Positions 5,266 to 10,031 of a DNA stretch of 10,031 nucleotides are shown piece by piece (position 1 is the stretch's first letter; every line of letters starts with the position of its first letter). Made by a program: the position numbers and the translations under genes. The DNA comes from Rhodospirillales bacterium (GTDB lineage Bacteria; Pseudomonadota; Alphaproteobacteria; Acetobacterales; Acetobacteraceae), in NCBI GenBank assembly GCA_028866445.1, contig JAGWIE010000031.1:1-10031 (forward strand), read 5' to 3'. Under the pieces are notes generated by a model. The model did not search any database, had not been told where the DNA came from, and saw only the letters and a program-made list of their open reading frames with translations.

Positions 5266-7134
5266 ATGAGTGTTCTGCGCCTTGAAGACCTTTCCTATTC
5301 CATTGCGGGCCGCCCGCTGCTGGACCATGCGGCGCTGCTGCTGGAGGAAGGCCGCCGCGTGGGGCTTATTGGCCGCAACGGCGCGGGTAAATCGACTCTG
5401 TTGAAACTCATCGCCGGGATTATCCGGCCAGATGGCGGCAAAGTGAGTTTCGGCAACCGGGTGCGGCTGGGCTATGTGGCGCAGGAAGCGCCGGGCGGCA
5501 GCCTCACCCCGCTGGATGTGGTGCTGGCTGCAGATGTTGAGCGCGCAGCCCTGCTGGAAGCCGCCGAACACGCCGAAACACCTGCTGAAAAACTGGCTGA
5601 AATTCATGACCGCCTGCTGGCCATAAGTGCGGATTCCGCCCCCGCCCGCGCGGCCGCCATTTTGGCTGGTCTCGGCTTTAACGAGGAATGGCAGGCAAGG
5701 CCCATGAGCAGCTATTCCGGCGGTTGGCGGATGCGCGTGGCGCTGGCGGCGGTGCTGTTCTCTGAGCCTGATCTGCTACTGCTGGACGAGCCGACCAACC
5801 ATCTGGATTTGGAAGCGACACTTTGGCTGGAAGGCTATTTGCAGAAATTCCCAGGCGCCATTCTGCTGGTGAGCCATGACCGCCAGTTGCTGGACAAGGC
5901 GGTGGAGGCGATTGTGCATCTGGATGGCGGGAAACTGACCATGACGCCAGGCGGTTTCGCGGAGTTCGTGCGCATTAAAACCGAGCGTGCCTTGCAGCAG
6001 GCCCGTGCTGCGGAAAAAATCGCTGCTCAGCGGGCGCATATGCAAAGCTTCGTGGACCGGTTCCGCGCCAAGGCCACCAAGGCCCGCCAGGCGCAAAGCC
6101 GCCTGAAGGCGTTGGAGAAACTGCCGCAGATTGAGGCCGTGGTGGAAGCGCACGCCACCCATTTCTCTTTCCCCAGCCCTTCGGAATTGCCGCCGCCGAT
6201 GCTGCAGCTTGAGGGTGTTGATATCGGCTATGACGGCAAGGCCGTGCTGTTTAGCGTTTCCTTGCGGATCGATATGGAAGACCGCATTGCCCTGCTCGGC
6301 CAGAACGGCAACGGCAAATCCACACTCGCAAAATTGCTGGCGGGACGGCTTTCCGCGATACGGGGGCGGGAATTCCGGGTGAAGGGCCTGCGGGTGGGAT
6401 ATTTCGCCCAGCATCAGGAGGATGATCTGGTGCTGACGGACACACCATACGACCATCTCGCCCGCGCGCTGCCCGCCGCCACCCCGCCGCAACTCCGCGC
6501 CCAGGCTGCGCGGTTCGGGCTGGATGCCGACAGGGTGAACACGCCTGTTGGTCAGATGTCCGGCGGGGAAAAAGCCCGGCTGCTGCTGGCCCTGGCCACC
6601 CGCGATGCCCCGCATCTGCTAATTCTGGACGAACCCACCAACCATCTGGACATCGACGCGCGCGACGCGCTGATTAAAGCGTTGACGGATTTTGAGGGCG
6701 CGGTGGTGCTGATTTCCCACGACCCGTATCTGGTGGAGCTGGCCGCGGACCGGCTGGTGCTGGTGGCAAACGGCAAGGCCACGCCGTTTGAGGGCGATTT
6801 GGCCGCCTATGCCGCCAGCATGAGCGAGCGTGCCGCCCCGGCCGCGGGGGCCAAGACTGAGGACAAGAAAAACGACAAGGCGGCCCGGGCCGAGGCACGC
6901 GCCCGGCTGGCACCGCTGCAAAAGGCGGCCAAGGCGGCGGAGGCCGCGCTCAACAAGCTGACAGCGGAAAAGCAAACGCTGGAGGCAAAGCTGGGTGATG
7001 CGGGAATTTACGCGGCGGCCAAGGCGGCGGAGCTGAACAGGATTACGCTGCGCTTGGGCGCATTGAAAAACGAGATTGACGCCGCCGAGGGCGCATGGCT
7101 GGAAGCCGCTGAGGCGCTGGAGGCGGTGGCCTGA
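5266..7134 (+). CDS. yheS: ABC-F family ATPase, YheS type
   Basis: A soluble ABC protein with two nucleotide-binding domains and no membrane part; ABC-F proteins act on the ribosome, and YheS is one of the housekeeping paralogues. The first domain has Walker A GRNGAGKST (36-44), signature SGGWRMR (151-157), Walker B with catalytic glutamate LLLLDEPTNHLD (170-181) and the switch histidine in VSHDR (202-206). The inter-domain linker (about 240-300) contains DRFRAKATKARQAQSRLK (264-281), which is what points to YheS rather than Uup or EttA. The second domain has GQNGNGKST (345-353), SGGEKAR (432-438), LLILDEPTNHLD (451-462) and ISHD (483-486). A charged, alanine-rich C-terminal coiled coil (about 537-620) also matches YheS. 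The 622 residues are close to the E. coli protein. Both ATP sites look intact. The gene stands alone and its stop codon directly abuts that of the convergent DeoR gene. Confidence 0.93.
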   Translation: MSVLRLEDLSYSIAGRPLLDHAALLLEEGRRVGLIGRNGAGKSTLLKLIAGIIRPDGGKVSFGNRVRLGYVAQEAPGGSLTPLDVVLAADVERAALLEAAEHAETPAEKLAEIHDRLLAISADSAPARAAAILAGLGFNEEWQARPMSSYSGGWRMRVALAAVLFSEPDLLLLDEPTNHLDLEATLWLEGYLQKFPGAILLVSHDRQLLDKAVEAIVHLDGGKLTMTPGGFAEFVRIKTERALQQARAAEKIAAQRAHMQSFVDRFRAKATKARQAQSRLKALEKLPQIEAVVEAHATHFSFPSPSELPPPMLQLEGVDIGYDGKAVLFSVSLRIDMEDRIALLGQNGNGKSTLAKLLAGRLSAIRGREFRVKGLRVGYFAQHQEDDLVLTDTPYDHLARALPAATPPQLRAQAARFGLDADRVNTPVGQMSGGEKARLLLALATRDAPHLLILDEPTNHLDIDARDALIKALTDFEGAVVLISHDPYLVELAADRLVLVANGKATPFEGDLAAYAASMSERAAPAAGAKTEDKKNDKAARAEARARLAPLQKAAKAAEAALNKLTAEKQTLEAKLGDAGIYAAAKAAELNRITLRLGALKNEIDAAEGAWLEAAEALEAVA

Positions 7135-7899
7135 TTACGCCAACAGCAGTTTCACGTGATTGCTCTCCAGCGTTTTGCGTAATCCCGCCGGGGGCGCTGC
7201 ATCAGTCACCAACGTGCTAACCTGCGGCCAATCCGCAAAGCGCGTGGAGAAAGGCTGGTTGAATTTGCTTTGATCCGCGGCGATCACGCATCGCGCCGCG
7301 CGGCTTAGCATCGCCGCGTTCACCGCCGCGATCTCGGGCAGGGCATCGTTAGGGCCATCCTCGGTTAAACCGCTGGCACCCAAAATCACGCAATCCGCGT
7401 AAAGGCTTTGCAGGAAAACGATGGCATGGCCGCCGGTCGTGCTGGCTTTCGCGGAATGGTACAGGCCGGGGATCATCATCACCTCAACCAGATGGTTCAC
7501 CCCCACCGCCGCCGCCACCGCGAAAGAATGGGTAACCACGGTGATATCCTTAAGCCGCGCCGCGATTTGCCGCGCTATATGCACCGCGGTTGCCCCGCTG
7601 CCGATAAGCAGAATGCGCGCATCCGCTACCTCATCCACCGTGGCCTTGGCGATACGTTGGCGTTCGGCCAGCAGCAGCTCTTTGTGCCCTGCCGCATTGT
7701 GGGTATCGGCTCCCAGTTTTCGCACCGCGCCGCCATAAGTCCGGCTTAGCAGGCCGGCACGGGTGAGTTCTTCGAAATCTCTGCGAATTGTCTCAGTGGA
7801 AACCCCGAGCTGATGGGCGAGGCCGGCAACTCGTACACTCGACGCATCGCCGAGCATAGCAAGGATTTTCGCGTGCCGTTCCCTTTTCTCCTGCCTCAT
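7135..7899 (-). CDS. DeoR-family transcriptional regulator
   Basis: A 254-residue repressor-type protein. The N-terminal winged helix-turn-helix (about 7-60) shows the DeoR signature: VAGLAHQLGVSTETIRRDFE (24-43) and LLSRTYGGAVR (50-60). The C-terminal DeoRC sugar-phosphate sensing domain (about 78-235) includes IGSGATA (99-105), ITVVTHSFAVA (119-129) and ADQSKFNQ (208-215), all typical of the family. DeoR proteins usually repress sugar or nucleoside catabolic genes and respond to a phosphorylated intermediate, but no sugar gene is present here, so the regulon cannot be guessed. The ATG at 7899 is preceded by a GAGTGGGTGA stretch that may serve as ribosome binding site. The promoter region carries dyad symmetry consistent with autoregulation. 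It converges on the ABC-F gene with no spacer, leaving no room for a separate terminator. Confidence 0.93.
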   Translation of the reverse strand: MRQEKRERHAKILAMLGDASSVRVAGLAHQLGVSTETIRRDFEELTRAGLLSRTYGGAVRKLGADTHNAAGHKELLLAERQRIAKATVDEVADARILLIGSGATAVHIARQIAARLKDITVVTHSFAVAAAVGVNHLVEVMMIPGLYHSAKASTTGGHAIVFLQSLYADCVILGASGLTEDGPNDALPEIAAVNAAMLSRAARCVIAADQSKFNQPFSTRFADWPQVSTLVTDAAPPAGLRKTLESNHVKLLLA

Positions 7900-7904
7900 T
7901 CACC

Positions 7905-7928
7905 CACTCGCCTAGATTGAGTGCGAGT
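7905..7928. repeat. Small inverted repeats just before the DeoR gene
   Basis: CACTC (7905-7909) pairs with GAGTG (7919-7923), and overlapping it ACTCGC (7906-7911) pairs with GCGAGT (7923-7928). They lie 6 to 29 bp upstream of the DeoR start codon, in the probable 5' leader. They could be a second operator half or a leader hairpin. The arms are short, so chance is a fair explanation. Confidence 0.25.
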
Positions 7929-7935
7929 ATGATTG

Positions 7936-7962
7936 CTGAGACGGAATTATGCAATTGTTGGA
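7936..7962 (-). promoter_or_regulatory. Candidate promoter of the DeoR gene
   Basis: On the minus strand TTGTGG (7962-7957) and CATAAT (7941-7936), spaced by 15 bp, resemble -35 and -10 elements, with a short spacer. The region is AT-rich compared with its surroundings, and the spacer is filled by the palindrome at 7943-7964. Consensus similarity is the only support. Confidence 0.35.
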
Positions 7963-7964
7963 AT
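7943..7964. repeat. Palindrome in the DeoR promoter, candidate autoregulatory operator
   Basis: On the plus strand AATTGT-T-GGAA (7943-7953) and TTCCACAATT (7955-7964) are reverse complements over 10 bp if one T in the left arm is treated as an insertion. The site covers the spacer and -35 of the candidate promoter, 44 to 65 bp before the start codon. Many DeoR proteins repress their own gene from such sites. Confidence 0.45.
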
Positions 7965-8023
7965 TTCCACAATTTTCTGGATAAGACGCTGTGAATGTAA
8001 CAAATCGAGACGGGTTTGAAGTT

Positions 8024-8039
8024 ATTTAATTGCTTAAAT
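8024..8039. repeat. AT-rich inverted repeat after the DedA-like gene
   Basis: ATTTAA (8024-8029) and TTAAAT (8034-8039) flank TTGC, 10 bp past the stop of the DedA-like gene. The stem is short and AT-only, so it would be a poor terminator. No better terminator is seen for the lptD-surA-dedA operon between 7971 and 8048. Confidence 0.2.
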
Positions 8040-8048
8040 CACCCGGCT

Positions 8049-8627
8049 TCAGGCAAATTTAAGAATTAAAAATCCCGCCACCAGTAGCGCCGCGAATAGC
8101 CCGGTGATCAATCCCAGCCGTTTATCGATGAAAACCCGAGCCGGTTCGCCGAAAAAGCGCAACAATAAAGCCTCCAGCAAAAACCGGGTGCCGCGGGTGA
8201 TGAAGCTGAGCCCCATGAAAGCCCAGAAATTAAATTTTGCCGCACCCGCCGCGATGGTGACAATTTTATACGGGATCGGTGTCAGCCCTTTAATGAGGAT
8301 GATGGCGGCACCGTATTCGGCGAATTTATGTTGAAAGGCGGTAAAGGCGGCTTCGTAGTGGTAGAAATGAATAATCGGCTGGGCCAGCTTCGCGAATAAG
8401 GTGTAACCGATGCCATAGCCGATGGCACCCCCCAGCACGCTGCCCGCCGTGGCGATGAGCGCGAAAACCAGAGCGCGCCGGGGCTTGGCCAGCGCCATCG
8501 GGATAAGCAGCACATCCGGCGGCAGCGGAAACACGCTGGCTTCCGCCATGGCCACGAAAAACAGCCAGATCGGCGCGGTGGGCTTGGCGCTTAAGGCCAG
8601 CAGGCGGTCATAAAGGCCCTGCAGCAC
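8049..8627 (-). CDS. DedA/VTT-family membrane protein, YqaA-like
   Basis: A 192-residue inner-membrane protein of the DedA (VTT, SNARE-associated) superfamily, closest in look to the short YqaA branch. Landmarks are EASVFPLPPDVLLIPM (29-44), AGSVLGGAIGYGIGY (61-75), KFAEYGAAIILIKGLTPIPYK (101-121, read as two adjoining motifs) and the helix with SFITRGTRFLLEALLL (141-156), which carries the arginine expected in this family. Further membrane segments lie at about 52-78, 105-128 and 172-190. DedA relatives are linked to envelope homeostasis, and some members recycle undecaprenyl phosphate; whether the YqaA branch does this is not settled. The only usable start is GTG at 8627, 4 nt after the surA stop, with AGGA about 9 nt upstream inside surA. 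It is therefore the last gene of the lptD-surA transcript. Confidence 0.87.
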   Translation of the reverse strand: MLQGLYDRLLALSAKPTAPIWLFFVAMAEASVFPLPPDVLLIPMALAKPRRALVFALIATAGSVLGGAIGYGIGYTLFAKLAQPIIHFYHYEAAFTAFQHKFAEYGAAIILIKGLTPIPYKIVTIAAGAAKFNFWAFMGLSFITRGTRFLLEALLLRFFGEPARVFIDKRLGLITGLFAALLVAGFLILKFA

Positions 8628-8631
8628 CGGA

Positions 8632-9927
8632 TTAGTCCTGCAAAATCACGGAGCGGTGGCGGAGTTGGTCCATCATCTGTTCGGATTCCAATTCCACCCG
8701 CCGGTCGACGATCATGTTGGCAATCTGATCGTCGGGCGGCAGCTGGGCTTTCTCCTGGCTGCGGGAGCAGATCATCACCACCGAAACGCCTGTTGCCTGC
8801 ACCAGCGGGCGGCTGAGCGTGTTGAGCGGCAATTGTGCCAAAACCTGTTGGAAGGCGGGCGGGGTGACGGTGGCAAGATTCACCGGCCCAGGGCTGGCGG
8901 GCTGGATGTTGCCATAGCTGGCATTCAGCGCCTGTACGGCGTCGCAGCTATTGGCCTTTTGGGCTTTGGCCATGAATTGGGTGATGAAGTTGATCTGCAC
9001 CTGGCCAAGCTGGCCGCCCGTAACTGGTTGTGGATATTGGCCATAGGCCTGGCGGATATCCAGGATGGTTTGCATTTGGTTGCCGATATCGTGCTTCTCC
9101 AGAAGTTGAACGACATCGTACCCGCCCGGTACCCGGATGGGGTTGGAAATCGCCCCCACGGGCATCTGCTGCACTGTGGCGGCTACTGCCGGGTCTAGCT
9201 GATTAAGCTGCACAAAGCCGAGATCGCCGCCAGAGAGGGCCGTTTGGGCTTGCGAGAATTGCGCTGCGACGATGGGGAAGGGCGCGCCCTGGCGAAGCTG
9301 AGCGATGACCGTGTTGGCAAAATTCTGCGCCGGGGTTTCATCGCTCGGGTCTGTCACCGGGATAAAGATTTCGGCCAGATGGTAGCGGGTTGCGCCAAGG
9401 CTAGCCTGCAAGGCGGTTTTCTGTGCCGCGAGGTCACCCGGCGTGGGCGTCAGCCCCGGCCCCAGCACTTTATGCAGCACCTGCTGCCAGCCGATGCTTG
9501 TGCGCAGCTGCGCGAGCAAGGTGGCATAGGGTACGCCCGCCGCCTCCAGCTTCGCTTGCAGCCCGCCGGCGGGCAGGCCGTTGCCCTGTTCGATATGCGA
9601 AATCGCGTCGGCCACATCCTGTGTGGAGACGTTGATGCCGAGCTTGTCGATCTCCTGCTGCTGCAAGGTTTCGTCGATCAGCTGCTTGGTGACCTGCGGA
9701 AAAAGCCGCTGAATCACATCGGGCGTGGGTTGCATGCCAAGGGAAAGCGCCAGCAGCCGCGCCCGCGCTGAAACATCCTGTGTGGTGATGACCTGGCCGT
9801 TCACCACCGCTGTCATCCCGGCGGAATCGGGTGCCTGCATGGGCGCTGGCGCGGGCGCGGCGTTTTGCGCGAAAGCCGGGGTGGCGCAAACCGTGGCAAG
9901 AAGGGCGGCGCGGAGCAGGAATTTCAT
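8632..9927 (-). CDS. surA: SurA-like periplasmic chaperone and peptidyl-prolyl isomerase
   Basis: A 431-residue periplasmic chaperone expected to escort outer-membrane proteins to the BAM complex. A signal peptide ends in TPAFA (16-20), followed by an alanine/proline-rich spacer. The SurA N-terminal chaperone region (about 37-160) begins AVVNGQVITTQDV (40-52). A parvulin-type isomerase domain covers about 181-279, with AEIFIPV (185-191), LSGGDLGFV (231-239) and GGYDVVQLLEK (268-278). The tail (about 280-431) looks like a second, diverged domain plus the closing chaperone helix (LPPDDQIANMIVDRRVELESEQMMDQLR in part). The length matches E. coli SurA (428). The ATG overlaps the lptD stop (ATGA), so the two are translationally coupled. 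In many alphaproteobacteria pdxA and rsmA follow; here a DedA-like gene does. Confidence 0.93.
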   Translation of the reverse strand: MKFLLRAALLATVCATPAFAQNAAPAPAPMQAPDSAGMTAVVNGQVITTQDVSARARLLALSLGMQPTPDVIQRLFPQVTKQLIDETLQQQEIDKLGINVSTQDVADAISHIEQGNGLPAGGLQAKLEAAGVPYATLLAQLRTSIGWQQVLHKVLGPGLTPTPGDLAAQKTALQASLGATRYHLAEIFIPVTDPSDETPAQNFANTVIAQLRQGAPFPIVAAQFSQAQTALSGGDLGFVQLNQLDPAVAATVQQMPVGAISNPIRVPGGYDVVQLLEKHDIGNQMQTILDIRQAYGQYPQPVTGGQLGQVQINFITQFMAKAQKANSCDAVQALNASYGNIQPASPGPVNLATVTPPAFQQVLAQLPLNTLSRPLVQATGVSVVMICSRSQEKAQLPPDDQIANMIVDRRVELESEQMMDQLRHRSVILQD

Positions 9928-10031
9928 AGGGCGTTAAATCCAACGGTTCCGAGGGTTTTGAAATTGAACTGCAGAAGCACCAGCGTGCTGCCATTGTCCA
10001 GGTTGAACGAGGTGAAACGTTTGTAGAAGAT
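9924..10031 (-). CDS. lptD: C-terminal end of LptD, LPS-assembly protein (partial)
   Basis: The last 35 codons and stop of a gene entering from the right edge. The residues read IFYKRFTSFNLDNGST, then a beta-strand-like LVLLQFNFKTLG, ending TVGFNAL. Alternating hydrophobic residues and the motif 'FKTLG' near the terminus match the closing strand of the LptD beta-barrel, the outer-membrane protein that inserts lipopolysaccharide into the outer leaflet. The downstream overlap with surA (ATGA) is the standard alphaproteobacterial order and supports the call. Only about 5 percent of the protein is visible, so the domain content cannot be checked. Confidence 0.8.
   Translation of the reverse strand: MFYKRFTSFNLDNGSTLVLLQFNFKTLGTVGFNAL

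Noticed and set aside
5776..6615. Antisense frame of 279 residues inside the ABC-F gene
   Set aside because: It is a by-product of GC-rich codon use on the opposite strand of a fully motif-supported gene.
6900..7060. Repeated AAGGCGGCC-like units
   Set aside because: They encode the alanine/lysine-rich coiled coil at the ABC-F C-terminus and are low-complexity coding sequence.
8656..9198. Plus-strand frames opposite surA
   Set aside because: Histidine- and glycine-rich shadow translation without domains; surA on the minus strand explains the region.
9929..9939. GGGCGTTAAAT shared with 2330-2340
   Set aside because: An 11-bp match between two places in 10 kb is expected by chance many times over.
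1..10031. CRISPR array, transposon, tRNA or rRNA
   Set aside because: No regularly spaced repeats, transposase motifs, terminal repeats or RNA-gene sequences were seen on either strand.

Overview
The window looks like core chromosome of a GC-rich alphaproteobacterium, most plausibly an acidophilic member of the Acetobacteraceae. This is inferred from overall composition, from the lptD-surA junction and from the style of the proteins. No taxonomic marker (rRNA or tRNA) is present. Gene density is high: no stretch over 300 bases lacks a gene, and the longest gaps are about 163 bp (before the PAAR gene) and 149 bp (between the DeoR and DedA genes).

Left part (1-2380). A two-partner secretion operon reads leftwards. 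It holds a complete TpsB/ShlB-type outer-membrane transporter and, 17 bp downstream, the first 36 codons of a signal-peptide protein that is probably the secreted TpsA partner, cut off by the window edge. A near-perfect 22-bp dyad lies over the likely tpsB promoter. Divergent from tpsB is a small stand-alone PAAR spike-tip protein, with no other type VI secretion gene visible.

Middle part (2371-5178). An Lrp/AsnC regulator overlaps by 8 bp a CtaG-type integral-membrane protein (cytochrome c oxidase assembly family), so the two are probably co-transcribed. Divergent from the regulator is a short flavoprotein with one clear dinucleotide-binding motif and an unrecognised C-terminal half. It converges on ndk (nucleoside diphosphate kinase), whose intrinsic terminator abuts the flavoprotein stop codon.

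Right part (5266-10031). An ABC-F ATPase of the YheS type converges with zero spacing on a DeoR-family regulator that has dyad symmetry in its promoter region. A leftward operon then runs from the C-terminal end of lptD through surA (start and stop overlapping as ATGA) to a DedA/YqaA-type membrane protein that starts with GTG 4 nt after surA. LptD and SurA act together in outer-membrane biogenesis, so the DedA-like protein is linked by position to the envelope.

Most of the window is recognisable housekeeping or envelope biology. The points that seem worth a second look are the tpsB dyad, the incomplete-looking flavoprotein beside lrp-ctaG, the orphan PAAR protein, the DeoR promoter palindrome and the DedA-like gene in the lptD-surA operon.
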